From the NCBI RefSeq assembly GCF_001320245.1, contig NZ_BCBA01000013.1, positions 186,001-250,000 of the forward strand: a DNA stretch of 64,000 bases, written 5' to 3'. The notes beneath the pieces were generated by a model that saw only the letters and a list, made by a program, of their open reading frames with translations, did no database searches and had not been told where the DNA came from. Source of the DNA: Pseudomonas sp. NBRC 111124. GTDB lineage: Bacteria; Pseudomonadota; Gammaproteobacteria; Pseudomonadales; Pseudomonadaceae. Each line of letters starts with the position of its first letter. The stretch's first letter is position 1. This document shows, one piece after another, positions 8,424-17,202 of the stretch. A program made the translations under genes and the position numbers.

Positions 8424-9995
8424 TCAGATGTAGTTGACCAGCGACAGGCCGGCGACCTTGGCGTATGCCTGCAGCGAGGCTTGCAGCATGTTGGTCTGCA
8501 TGGTCAGGCGGATCATCACCTCGGCCGGATCGCTTTCGCGGATCGAACTCTGGGTCTTGGTGTTTTCCGCGCTCAGCGCCGAGTTGGTCTCGGCCTGCAC
8601 GTCCAGCGCCTGGCCACGGCCACCGATCGAGGCAATCGACGAAGTCACCTGGTTGGTAGCACTGCCGATGTTGCCGATGGCTGAGTCCAGCGCCGCCTTG
8701 AAGTTTTGCGCGGCCGCTGGATCGCCGTCGATCGGAGTGTTCAGTGCGGCACGCAGCTGGCCGATGGTGTCGAGGATGTTCTGGGTCTGGTGAGTGTCGA
8801 CCTTGACCGCGAACGAGTCGCCGGCACTTGGCGTGCCCGACAGATCGAACTGCACGCCCATCGCCGTGGCTGTGCTACCGCTCAGGGTACCGCTGGAGAT
8901 CGGCTTGCTGTTGGCGCTGACCGGGGCGGTATACAACTCGAAATCGGTGGCGCTGGTGAACTTGAGCACCGCGCCTTCCGGGAAGGCGGCCTTGTAGGCG
9001 GCCTGGTCGACCACGCTGGCACCGGTGACCTGGGCCGAAGAGGTGTTGCCCGGGCTGCGGGTGCCGCTGATCTGGTCAGCCTTGGAGGTCAGGCTGAATT
9101 TATGACCGGCAATGGCGGCATCCGGGTCGGCGGAGTCACCGGCCTTGAAGCTGACTTCCAGACGCAGGTCGACACCGCGGAAGGTGATCTGGGTGTTTTC
9201 GCCGTTGGGGTCGAACTTGCCGCCTTGGGTCGCCTCAAGGGTCACATCGGTGCCACTGGCGTCGGTGATCTTGAATTCGGTACTGCTGGTGAATTCGATG
9301 CTGTAGGGCTCGCCACTGCGGAAACGGTCATTGTAGGTGGCGTTGCCGGAGACCTGGCCGTTGGACAGGCTGACGCGGCCGTCATCGGTCGCCGGCGCGG
9401 TCAGCGTGGTCTGGCTGCGGCTGGTGTTCAGCGCCTGCTCGAAAGCATCGTAGCCGGTCTCGTTGGCAGCCAGGCTCAGCATGTCGCCCACTTGCAGTTT
9501 CAGCTGCGACTGGTCGCCCTGGTAGGTGTAGGTACCATCAGCGTTGCGCACGTAGGGCTGGGTATCACCCTTGGAGCCGGAGAAGATGTACTTGCCGTTC
9601 TCGTCTTTGCTGTTCATCAAACTGAACAGTTGCTGCTCCAGCGAGTCCAGCTCAGCGGCGTTGGCCTTGCGATCAGCGTCGGTAAAGCCGGCGTTACCGG
9701 AGCTGACTGCCAGTTCGTTGACCCGCTGCAGAATGGTGCCGATCGCGTTCAGGGTGCTTTCGGCCGTGCCCAGGGCATTGCGCACGTTGGTGGTGTTGCC
9801 GTTGTACTGGGCGATCAGGTTCTGTTGCTGCTCAAGCTGCAGCAGGCGCGCGGCGCCCACCGGGTCGTCCTTGGCCGAACGCACGCGGATGTTGTCACTG
9901 GCGTCCTGCTGGCTCTTCGCCGCATTGGCGAAGTTCTTCTGATAATTGGACTGGGTGGTGTTATAGAACTGCGAAGTAGAGATGCGTACGCTCAC
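8424..9995 (-). CDS. flgL: Flagellar hook-filament junction protein FlgL
   Basis: A 523-residue flagellin-like protein (HAP3) that joins the hook-FlgK zone to the filament. The N-terminal D0/D1 region ('MSVRISTSQFYN', 'RVRSAKDDPVGAARLL') and the C-terminal D0/D1 coil ('ENTKTQSSIRESDPAEVMIRLT') are flagellin-like. The central 300 residues are a variable insert that makes it far longer than the 317-residue enteric FlgL, as is usual in Pseudomonas. Translation starts at GTG with AAGGAG upstream. It follows flgK by 13 bases and is the last gene of the operon. Confidence 0.95.
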   Translation of the reverse strand: MSVRISTSQFYNTTQSNYQKNFANAAKSQQDASDNIRVRSAKDDPVGAARLLQLEQQQNLIAQYNGNTTNVRNALGTAESTLNAIGTILQRVNELAVSSGNAGFTDADRKANAAELDSLEQQLFSLMNSKDENGKYIFSGSKGDTQPYVRNADGTYTYQGDQSQLKLQVGDMLSLAANETGYDAFEQALNTSRSQTTLTAPATDDGRVSLSNGQVSGNATYNDRFRSGEPYSIEFTSSTEFKITDASGTDVTLEATQGGKFDPNGENTQITFRGVDLRLEVSFKAGDSADPDAAIAGHKFSLTSKADQISGTRSPGNTSSAQVTGASVVDQAAYKAAFPEGAVLKFTSATDFELYTAPVSANSKPISSGTLSGSTATAMGVQFDLSGTPSAGDSFAVKVDTHQTQNILDTIGQLRAALNTPIDGDPAAAQNFKAALDSAIGNIGSATNQVTSSIASIGGRGQALDVQAETNSALSAENTKTQSSIRESDPAEVMIRLTMQTNMLQASLQAYAKVAGLSLVNYI

Positions 9996-10008
9996 GATCT
10001 ACGGCTCC

Positions 10009-12057
10009 TTAAAGACTGTTGATCAGGGTGGCGAAGGTTTCCTGGGCCGCCTTGATGATCTGCGACGACGCGGTGTAGTACTGCTGGAACTTGATCAGGT
10101 TGCCGGTTTCTTCATCGATCGACACCCCGGACAACCCATTGCGCCCCTCCACGGCCGAGGTGTGCAGCGCGTTGGTGGCGTCGCTGTCCATCTGTGCCTG
10201 CCCGGCCTTGCCACCCACGTTGGACACAAGCTTGGCATAGGCATCGGTGAAGCTGATGCCCTTGCCGTCGGCACCGACTTCGACGGTGCCCTTGGTCTGC
10301 AGGTCCAGCACCGACTGGGCGTTGCGATTGTCGGCCGAACCCGAAGCGGTCATTGCCACGGTGAAGCTGTCACCGTTCTTCGGCGCGCCGGAAACGGTCA
10401 TCTCGAAGCTGAAGGTCTTCTGCGTGGCGCCATCCATGATCGGGTTGCCGCTGGCATCGACCATCGGCACCGACAGCTGCAGCTTGTTGTCCTGGCCCGG
10501 CACGATGGTGCCGCTGCCAATGGCGTTGCCCTTGGAGTCGTACATCGTGTACGCCTGGGGCGAGGCTGTGTCATCACCAAACACCAGCTTGACCGGCGTC
10601 GAATACTTGATGCCGGTCTGCAGGTCGGCACGCTGGGCTGCATCGTAGATATCCAGCTCGGACGTCAGGGTCGGCTGGGTGATGGCGCCGGTGCCCTTGT
10701 TGCCCGAGGCACTGGTCCCGGTCAAAGGCGCGGCCATGGCCAGGCGCTTGGGATCGGTCAGGGTCGCTTCGATGTTGGCAGCAGCGTTGCGCGTCGGCGT
10801 GACCTTGAAGCTGTCACCCGCGCTCAGGGCGCCACCGTTGAGTGCCAGGCTGAAGCCATCGATGACCGGCGCCGGGTCATCGTCCAGGCTGTAGGTGCCC
10901 ATGTCGGTACCATCGGGCAACTTGCGCACGGTGTACTGTTTGTCGCTGGTGAAGGTCACCTGGTAATCGCTGGTGGTCAGCTTGCCGGTGTCCTTGATGG
11001 TGACATCAAGGTTGCCGGAACCCGCGCTGTTGCCCGCCTTGGCGATACTGCGCTGGCTGATGGCCGCGGCACTGTTGATGTCGGCAAACATCGCCGCCCC
11101 AAACTCGCCGTTCTTGTCGATCCCCTGGGCCAGCTGGCTGTTGATGGCATCGGCCACCACCAGGGCCACACGGCCGAGCTCATTCATCGCAGGGTCGAGG
11201 GTTTCCTTGCGGTAGCGGATCAGGCCCCCCAGCTCACCACCGGTGGTGCTGTTGGTGATGTCCATCTTGGTCGAGCCGCGATTGAGGATCAGGCTCATGC
11301 GGGTCGGGTCGGTGGCGCTCGGTTCGACACCAATGGTCTGGGTGGTATTGCCCAGCACCAGGGCCTGGCCGTTTTTCAGGTAGATGTCGTAGTTGCCGTT
11401 CTTCTGCTCGACCACGTCGGCACCGATCAGCGCCGACAACTCGCGCACCGCGCCATCGCGCTGGTCGAGCAGGTCGTTGGGCTGGCCGTTGACGGCGGTC
11501 ATCTTGGAGATCTGGCCGTTGAGGTCGGCAATCGACTTGGTCAACGCATTGACCTTGTCGGCTATCGACGCCATGTTGGAATTGATGTCGCTGTTCTGCT
11601 GGTTGAACTGCGCCGACAGGGTGTTGAAACGCTTGGCCAGGGACTGGGCACTGGTCAGCAGCAACTGGCGCGAAGCATCTTCGGTCGGCTTCGCCGAGGC
11701 GTCCTGCAGCGCGGTGAAAAAACTCTGCAGCGCAGCGGTGATGCCGGTGTCGCTACTCGACAGGGCGGTGTCCAGCGGGGTGATCTGATTCAGGTACGAG
11801 GTGGCGTCGCTGCTCAGCGAGGTGGTGGTACGCAGCTGGTTCTCGAGGAACGCGTTGTACACCCGGCGCACGTCGGCCAGGGTGGTGCCGGAGCCAATGA
11901 ACACTTGGCCGACCTGTTGGCCGCCCTTGGTCTTCTGCACGTTCTGCTGGCGCGAGTAGCTCTCGACATCGGCGTTGGCGATGTTGTTACCGAGGGTGTA
12001 CATCCCCGACTGCGCGGCGCCAAGCCCCGACATGCCAATATTGATCAGACTCGCCAT
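10009..12057 (-). CDS. flgK: Flagellar hook-associated protein FlgK
   Basis: A 682-residue HAP1 protein, secreted by the flagellar export apparatus to cap the hook and form the first junction zone. The N-terminus 'MASLINIGMSGLGAAQSGM' and the C-terminus 'GVSIDEETGNLIKFQQYYTASSQIIKAA' are family hallmarks. A large central domain is rich in Ser, Thr, Gly and Asp. It begins 12 bases after flgJ and ends 13 bases before flgL, consistent with one operon. Confidence 0.96.
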   Translation of the reverse strand: MASLINIGMSGLGAAQSGMYTLGNNIANADVESYSRQQNVQKTKGGQQVGQVFIGSGTTLADVRRVYNAFLENQLRTTTSLSSDATSYLNQITPLDTALSSSDTGITAALQSFFTALQDASAKPTEDASRQLLLTSAQSLAKRFNTLSAQFNQQNSDINSNMASIADKVNALTKSIADLNGQISKMTAVNGQPNDLLDQRDGAVRELSALIGADVVEQKNGNYDIYLKNGQALVLGNTTQTIGVEPSATDPTRMSLILNRGSTKMDITNSTTGGELGGLIRYRKETLDPAMNELGRVALVVADAINSQLAQGIDKNGEFGAAMFADINSAAAISQRSIAKAGNSAGSGNLDVTIKDTGKLTTSDYQVTFTSDKQYTVRKLPDGTDMGTYSLDDDPAPVIDGFSLALNGGALSAGDSFKVTPTRNAAANIEATLTDPKRLAMAAPLTGTSASGNKGTGAITQPTLTSELDIYDAAQRADLQTGIKYSTPVKLVFGDDTASPQAYTMYDSKGNAIGSGTIVPGQDNKLQLSVPMVDASGNPIMDGATQKTFSFEMTVSGAPKNGDSFTVAMTASGSADNRNAQSVLDLQTKGTVEVGADGKGISFTDAYAKLVSNVGGKAGQAQMDSDATNALHTSAVEGRNGLSGVSIDEETGNLIKFQQYYTASSQIIKAAQETFATLINSL

Positions 12058-12069
12058 GGTTCCATACCC

Positions 12070-13236
12070 TTAAAGTTTCGTTGTGGTACCGAGCATTGCG
12101 TAGCTCTCGTACGACTTCATCTGTCTTGCGATCTGCGAGATCTTGCTGGCGTAGTTCGGGTCGGTGGCGTACCCGGCCTTTTGCAGTTCTCGCACGAATT
12201 GTTCTGGGTTATCGGCCGACTTCACCGCATCTTGATAGCGCGAATTGCTCTGCAGCAGGCTTACCAGGTCGTGGAAGCTGTCCTGGTACGAATCGTAGGA
12301 ACGGAACGCCGCCGTCTCCTTGACGAACTGACCGTCGCGGAACTCGCTGGTGATCGCCCGCGCCGAATCGCCTTGCCAGTTACTGCTGGCCTTGATGCCG
12401 AACAGGTTGTGGCTGCTGCTGCCGTCGCTGTTGCGCATGACCGACTTGCCCCAGCCGGTTTCCAGGGCGGCCTGGGCCACCAGGTAACGTGGGTCGACGC
12501 CGATGCGCTTGGCGGCCTGCTCGGCCATCGGCAGCATGGTGGCGACGAATTCGTCGCTGTCGGCAAAGGCCTTCTTCGGCGCCAGCGGCGGCTGCGCCAC
12601 GGCACGGCCAGTGATGCGCAGGCCGTTGTCCGGGATGGCGATGGTCTTGGCCACCTGTTGCCCGTCACGGGCCGGCACGGTAGCGGTATGGGTGGCCGCA
12701 GCGGGGCCGGTGGCCGAGGGCACGATGCCGGCCAGCAGGCGGTCTGTGAGCTTGCCCGGCAGCGCCAGGCGCCGCGAGTTGAGCGCGGCGACGTCGTTGC
12801 GCGCGGCCGTGGCCTGGGTGGCCTGCACCGGGTCGGCCACCTTGTTGCCCCACAGCGTCGGGGCGTTGCCATCGACACGCGGAAACGGGCTGGTGTTGGC
12901 CGGGGTGCTCTTGTTCTTCGACAGCTGGCGCACCAGCACGTCCTGCAGGCCGATACCGCCACCCTCGCGGGACATGCTCACGGCCAGCTGCTGGTCGTAC
13001 ATGTCGCGGTACTGCTTGACCGTCTCGCTGTTCATCGGGTTGTCGTCGGCCAGCACGTCACTGGCCTTGCGCGAGGCCTTGAGCATCTCGCTGATGAACA
13101 GCGACTCGAACTCCTGGGCCACCTTGCGCACGTTGGCGTCGCTGTCGCGGTCGCCGTGCTTGAGCGAGCTCAGGCGGTTGAGGTCGGTGTAGGCACCGCT
13201 GTCGGCGTGGCTGGAGACCAGACTTTTCGAATTCAT
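12070..13236 (-). CDS. flgJ: Flagellar rod assembly protein / peptidoglycan hydrolase FlgJ
   Basis: A 388-residue bifunctional periplasmic protein. The N-terminal rod-capping domain (about residues 30-125) contains 'KVAQEFESLFISEMLKASRK'. A low-complexity linker follows. The C-terminal glucosaminidase domain (about 225-375) contains 'YLVAQAALETGWGKS', whose Glu is the expected catalytic acid. The domain lets the growing rod pass the murein layer. The length is that of the pseudomonad form. It lies 11 bases after flgI. Confidence 0.95.
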   Translation of the reverse strand: MNSKSLVSSHADSGAYTDLNRLSSLKHGDRDSDANVRKVAQEFESLFISEMLKASRKASDVLADDNPMNSETVKQYRDMYDQQLAVSMSREGGGIGLQDVLVRQLSKNKSTPANTSPFPRVDGNAPTLWGNKVADPVQATQATAARNDVAALNSRRLALPGKLTDRLLAGIVPSATGPAAATHTATVPARDGQQVAKTIAIPDNGLRITGRAVAQPPLAPKKAFADSDEFVATMLPMAEQAAKRIGVDPRYLVAQAALETGWGKSVMRNSDGSSSHNLFGIKASSNWQGDSARAITSEFRDGQFVKETAAFRSYDSYQDSFHDLVSLLQSNSRYQDAVKSADNPEQFVRELQKAGYATDPNYASKISQIARQMKSYESYAMLGTTTKL

Positions 13237-13247
13237 CCGTGGCGTCC

Positions 13248-14363
13248 TCAGATCACGATCAGGTCGGCCTGCAAGGCGCCGGCCTGTTTCAGTGCTTCGA
13301 GGATGGCCATCAGGTCGCCCGGTGCCGCGCCGACCTGGTTCACCGCGCGGACGATCTCATCCAGCGTGGTCCCCGGGCCGAACTTGAACATCGGCTTGGC
13401 TTCCTGTTCGGCATTGACCCGCGAACGCGGCACCACCGCCGTCTGGCCATTGGAGAACGGCCCCGGCTGGCTGACGATCGGGTCTTCGGTAATGGTCACA
13501 GTCAGGCTGCCGTGGGTCACCGCCGCCGGCGAGACCTTGACGTTCTGGCCGATGACGATGGTGCCGGTGCGCGAGTTGATGATGACCTTGGCCACCGCCT
13601 GGCCCGGGTCGATCTCGAGATTCTCGAGGATCGACAGGTAGTCGACGCGCTGGCTTGGGTCCATCGGCGCGGTAACGCGCACCGAGCCGCCGTCCACGGC
13701 CTGGGCCACACCTGGGCCGAGCAGGTCGTTGACCTTGTCGACAATGCGCTTGGCGGTGGTGAAGTCCGGGCGATTGAGGTTCAGGGTCAGGCTATTGCCC
13801 TGGTTGAAGCCGCTCGGCACGGCGCGCTCGACCGATGCACCACCAGGAATACGGCCTGCCGACGGAACGTTGACGGTGATCTTCGAGCCGTCACGGCCTT
13901 CGGCATCGAAGCCGCCCACCACCAGGTTACCTTGGGCGATGGCGTAGACGTTGCCGTCGATACCCTTGAGCGGGGTCATCAACAGGCTGCCGCCACGCAG
14001 GCTTTTGGAGTTGCCGATCGACGAAACGGTGATGTCCACCACCTGGCCCGGCTTGGCGAACGCCGGCAGGTCGGCATGCACCGATACCGCGGCGACGTTC
14101 TTCAGCTGCACGTTGCCAGAGCCGGCCGGCACCTTGATGCCGAACTGCGACAGCATGTTGTTGAAGGTCTGCAGGGTGAACGGCGTCTGGGTGGTCTGGT
14201 CACCCGTACCGTTCAGGCCCACTACCAGGCCATAGCCGATCAACTGGTTGGAACGCACGCCGGAGATACTGGCAATGTCCTTCAGGCGCTCGGCTTGGGC
14301 ACCGAACGCGCAGGACAGGAGCAGGGTCACGGCAATCAGCTGCCTAACGTTGAACATGTTCAT
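13248..14363 (-). CDS. flgI: Flagellar P-ring protein FlgI
   Basis: A 371-residue periplasmic protein that polymerises into the P ring around the rod. A Sec signal peptide occupies about residues 1-24 (cleavage after 'AFGAQA'). The mature start '[25 protein letters not shown]' region is highly characteristic. Two start codons lie six bases apart; the first is used here. It follows flgH by six bases. Confidence 0.96.
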   Translation of the reverse strand: MNMFNVRQLIAVTLLLSCAFGAQAERLKDIASISGVRSNQLIGYGLVVGLNGTGDQTTQTPFTLQTFNNMLSQFGIKVPAGSGNVQLKNVAAVSVHADLPAFAKPGQVVDITVSSIGNSKSLRGGSLLMTPLKGIDGNVYAIAQGNLVVGGFDAEGRDGSKITVNVPSAGRIPGGASVERAVPSGFNQGNSLTLNLNRPDFTTAKRIVDKVNDLLGPGVAQAVDGGSVRVTAPMDPSQRVDYLSILENLEIDPGQAVAKVIINSRTGTIVIGQNVKVSPAAVTHGSLTVTITEDPIVSQPGPFSNGQTAVVPRSRVNAEQEAKPMFKFGPGTTLDEIVRAVNQVGAAPGDLMAILEALKQAGALQADLIVI

Positions 14364-14369
14364 CCGTAC

Positions 14370-15065
14370 TCAGAAGGGCCAAAGCGGGCTCATGAAGAAG
14401 CGGTCCAGCCAGCCGGGCTGACTGGCATCGGCGAACGAACCGGTACCCGAATAGGTGATGCGCGCATCGGCCACGCGGGTGGACGGCACGGTGTTGTCGG
14501 TGGCGATGTCGTCGGCGCGGATCAGGCCGGCGATACGTACCAGCTCTTCACCGGTGTTCAGGGTCATCCACTTTTCGCCGCGTACGGCGATGATGCCGTT
14601 GGGCAGCACCTCGGCCACGGTGACGGTGATCGAACCGGTCAGGGTGTTGCCCTGGGTGGCCTTGCTGTCGCCCTTGGTGGTGCGGTCGCCGCTGTAACCC
14701 GCTTCCAGCGACAGGTCACCACCGCCGAACGGGTTGTTGGTGTTCGGCGAGGAACCGAACAGCGAGGTCAGGCCAATGTCCGCCTTGCTGTTCTTCTGGA
14801 TCTGCGAACCTGCGTTCTTGCTCGCCGAGGTGCGCTCGTTGAGGGTGATGGTGATGATGTCACCCACCCGGAACGCCTTGCGGTCGGTGTACAGGCCCTG
14901 CTCGAAACCGGCCTGGTAGATCGAACCGTTGTTGGCTGCCGCCGGCAGCGGGGTGCGCGGCAGAACCGGCGCGTAATACGGGTCGTTCGGCTTGGGCGTC
15001 GGCGCGACGCAACCTGCCAATACAACCGCCCCCCCCAGGGCGAACACAGACAACAGACGTTTCAT
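14370..15065 (-). CDS. flgH: Flagellar L-ring lipoprotein FlgH
   Basis: A 231-residue outer-membrane lipoprotein of the L ring. The lipobox LAGC places the lipidated residue at Cys19. The body shows '[16 protein letters not shown]' and the family C-terminus. The frame remains open 13 codons further upstream, but the ATG at 15065 gives a proper lipoprotein signal and is taken as the start. It lies between flgG and flgI in the flgF-L operon. Confidence 0.95.
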   Translation of the reverse strand: MKRLLSVFALGGAVVLAGCVAPTPKPNDPYYAPVLPRTPLPAAANNGSIYQAGFEQGLYTDRKAFRVGDIITITLNERTSASKNAGSQIQKNSKADIGLTSLFGSSPNTNNPFGGGDLSLEAGYSGDRTTKGDSKATQGNTLTGSITVTVAEVLPNGIIAVRGEKWMTLNTGEELVRIAGLIRADDIATDNTVPSTRVADARITYSGTGSFADASQPGWLDRFFMSPLWPF

Positions 15066-15125
15066 GACACTGACCTCACGGTGTAACGGGAACAGAACCT
15101 GCACTAGGTTTGCAGCTGCCGGGTG

Positions 15126-15911
15126 TTAAAGCTGTTGAGTGACGAACGACAGCATCTGGTCGGCGGTGGAGATGACCTTGGAGTTCATCTCGTAGGCGCG
15201 CTGGGTGGTGATCATGTTCACCAGCTCTTCCACGGTGCTGACGTTGGAGTTTTCCAAGGTCTGCTGCAGGGTGGTGCCGAAGCCGTTCAGGCCCGGGGTA
15301 CCGACCTGCGGCGCGCCGCTGGCGGCGGTTTCCAGGAACAGGTTGTCACCGATTGCCTGCAGGCCGGCCGGGTTGATGAAGTCGGCGGTCTGCAGGTTGC
15401 CGATCACCTGTGCGGCCGGGTTGCCGGCGGTGGTGATCGAGACGGTGCCGTCCTGGCCGACGGTGAAGGTCTGGGCATCGTTCGGCACCACGATCGCCGG
15501 CTCCAGGGCAAAGCCCTGGGCGGTGACGATCTGGCCATCGGAGTTCAGGTGGAAGGTACCGTCACGGGTGTACGAAACGGTGCCGTCCGGCTGCAGCACC
15601 TGGAAGAAGCCACGGCCGTTGACCGCCATGTCCAGCGGGTTTTCGGTGGTCTGCAGGCTGCCGGTCTGGAAGTTTTTCTGGGTGCCGACAATGCGCACAC
15701 CGGTACCGACCTGCAGGCCCGATGGCAGCTCGCTGTCCTGGGTCGACTGCGCGCCTGGCTGACGCTTGATCTGGTACAGCAGGTCGGCGAACTCGGCGCG
15801 ATCGCGCTTGAAGCCGGTGGTCGAGACGTTGGCCAGGTTGTTGGAAATGACGGTCAGGTTGGTGTCCTGGGCGGACAGGCCGGTTTTAGCGACCCAAAGA
15901 GCCGGAAGCAT
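15126..15911 (-). CDS. flgG: Flagellar distal rod protein FlgG
   Basis: A 261-residue axial rod protein, the usual family length. The N-terminus 'MLPALWVAKTGLSAQDTNLTVISNNLANV' contains the flagellar basal-body rod signature. The C-terminus 'LVNMITTQRAYEMNSKVISTAD' forms the paired D0 helix. It is exported by the flagellar type III apparatus and forms the distal rod next to the hook. It lies downstream of flgF in the same operon. Confidence 0.97.
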   Translation of the reverse strand: MLPALWVAKTGLSAQDTNLTVISNNLANVSTTGFKRDRAEFADLLYQIKRQPGAQSTQDSELPSGLQVGTGVRIVGTQKNFQTGSLQTTENPLDMAVNGRGFFQVLQPDGTVSYTRDGTFHLNSDGQIVTAQGFALEPAIVVPNDAQTFTVGQDGTVSITTAGNPAAQVIGNLQTADFINPAGLQAIGDNLFLETAASGAPQVGTPGLNGFGTTLQQTLENSNVSTVEELVNMITTQRAYEMNSKVISTADQMLSFVTQQL

Positions 15912-15958
15912 CAGTATTCTCCTCGTGCGCCTGTTTTACGGCACCCGTTCAAAGTTGG

Positions 15959-16699
15959 TTAGCCGATTTGCAAGACGCGCGCCATGGCTTCATCGCCTTC
16001 CTTGGCCGCGTTCATCATTTTTACGTGCAGCTCGAACTGGCGGGACAACGCCAGTACCGAAGTCATTTCTTCCACCGCGTTGACGTTGCTGCCTTCGAGG
16101 AAGCCCGACACCACCCGCACATTGACGTCGGCGGCAGCCGGTTGGCCGTTCTGGGTGTGGATCAACCCGTCCAGGCCTTTGGTCATGCTCTTGATGTCCG
16201 GGTTGACCAGCTTGATGCGGTCGACCTCGGCCATCACCCGCGGGTCTTCACCCATCGAGCGGATGCTGATGGTGCCGTCGGCACCGACCTCGACTTTCTG
16301 CTCGGGCGGAATGGCGATCGGGCCACCGTTGCCGATCACCGGCATGCCGTTGCCGGCACGCAGCACGCCAAGGGCGTCGATGTTCAGGCTGCCGGTGCGC
16401 ACATAGGCTTCGCTGCCATCAGGCGCCTGCACAGCGATGAAGCCCTGCCCGGCTACTGCGACGTCCAGGTCACGCCCGGTCTCGACCATCGGCCCTTCGC
16501 TGAAGTCGGTGGCCGGGCGTTCGGTCATGGCAAACGCCCGCGACGGAAAGCTGTCACCGAACACCGGCATCGAGCGCGCCTGCTCCAGGTCGCGCTGAAA
16601 GCCATTGGTGGAAACGTTCGCCAGGTTGTTGGCATGGGCCTTCTGCGCCAGCGCGTTCTGGCTGGCGCCGGTCATGGCCACGTAAAGCATCTTGTCCAC
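15959..16699 (-). CDS. flgF: Flagellar proximal rod protein FlgF
   Basis: A 246-residue rod protein with the basal-body signature in 'AHANNLANVSTNGFQRD' and a C-terminal 'VEEMTSVLALSRQFELHVKM'. The frame is open far upstream. The start is placed at GTG 16699 because GGAGG lies six bases before it and the resulting MDK-type N-terminus matches FlgF. It is the first gene of the flgFGHIJKL operon and is preceded by a -24/-12 promoter about 60 bases upstream. Confidence 0.94.
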   Translation of the reverse strand: MDKMLYVAMTGASQNALAQKAHANNLANVSTNGFQRDLEQARSMPVFGDSFPSRAFAMTERPATDFSEGPMVETGRDLDVAVAGQGFIAVQAPDGSEAYVRTGSLNIDALGVLRAGNGMPVIGNGGPIAIPPEQKVEVGADGTISIRSMGEDPRVMAEVDRIKLVNPDIKSMTKGLDGLIHTQNGQPAAADVNVRVVSGFLEGSNVNAVEEMTSVLALSRQFELHVKMMNAAKEGDEAMARVLQIG

Positions 16700-16758
16700 A
16701 GTCATCCTCCGCTGCACTGACGAGCGTTTGCCGCTTGCCGTTGCTGTGCAGGCTCTAA

Positions 16759-16774
16759 AGCAAGTTCCGAACCA
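16759..16774 (-). promoter_or_regulatory. Candidate sigma-54 promoter of flgF-L
   Basis: Read leftward the site is TGGTTCGGAACTTGCT. It has the invariant GG and GC dinucleotides at the -24/-12 spacing and a good -12 half (TTGCT). It lies about 60 bases before the flgF start and just downstream of the terminator of the preceding small gene. RpoN/FleQ control is expected for this operon in Pseudomonas. Confidence 0.7.
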
Positions 16775-16790
16775 ACTTTTCGAATTCATG

Positions 16791-16816
16791 AAAAAGCCCG
16801 TGAATACGGGCGTTTT
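16791..16816 (-). terminator. Terminator of the small exported-protein gene
   Basis: A 6-bp stem (GCCCGT/ACGGGC) with a 4-base loop is flanked by AAAAC before and TTTTT after on the leftward strand. It ends the 61-codon gene before the flgF promoter begins. Confidence 0.7.
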
Positions 16817-16878
16817 CGGGGTGTTGCCATTGAGATGCCGCCGGTTATCCGGCGCCGGATTGCCGCTGGCGGCAAACA

Positions 16879-17064
16879 TCAAGGCTCGCGGCAACCACCA
16901 TTGCTGAAAGGACCGGCGAATTTCTTCCAGCCCTCCCCCGGCGGCCATTGCGAACACACCAGCCGGCCATCCGCCTGGCTCTCCCAGCGCCACCAGGGCG
17001 CGGTGCCGGCCTGAGCCTGGTACAGGCAGAATGCGGCGATCACCATGACGACCAGCTTTTTCAT
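16879..17064 (-). CDS. Small exported protein of unknown function between flgE and flgF
   Basis: A 61-residue protein that starts at an ATG with GGAGGG seven bases upstream. Residues 1-20 form a clear Sec-type signal peptide (Lys-Lys, then a hydrophobic core ending AQA). The mature part of about 40 residues is rich in Trp and Gly and has two Cys, which could form a disulfide in the periplasm. I recognise no family. It lies between two flagellar operons, in the same direction, but is fenced off by an inverted repeat upstream and a terminator downstream, so it is probably its own transcription unit. Confidence 0.7.
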   Translation of the reverse strand: MKKLVVMVIAAFCLYQAQAGTAPWWRWESQADGRLVCSQWPPGEGWKKFAGPFSNGGCREP

Positions 17065-17096
17065 GAACCCTCCAGATCGCCGGGGCTGCCTCGCAG

Positions 17097-17170
17097 CCCT
17101 TTCGCGACACAAGGCCGCTCCTACATGGAACTGCGCAATCCTGTAGGAGCGGCCTTGTGTCGCGAAAGGG
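17097..17170. repeat. Perfect 29-bp inverted repeat (REP-like element)
   Basis: The arms 17097-17125 and 17142-17170 are perfect reverse complements around a 16-base loop. The core 'GTAGGAGCGGCCTTGTGTCG' is a common pseudomonad extragenic palindrome. It lies 33 bases after the flgE stop, where it could also stabilise the 3' end of, or terminate, the flgBCDE message. Confidence 0.9.
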
Positions 17171-17202
17171 CCGCAAAGCGGGCCCGGCGATTCAAGAAAA
17201 CA

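Noticed and set aside
9982..13641. A 1219-codon rightward frame antisense to flgL, flgK, flgJ and flgI
   Set aside because: It is a shadow of high-GC codon bias. It has no domain, is rich in His, Gly, Val and Gln as expected of an antisense frame, and covers four certain genes.
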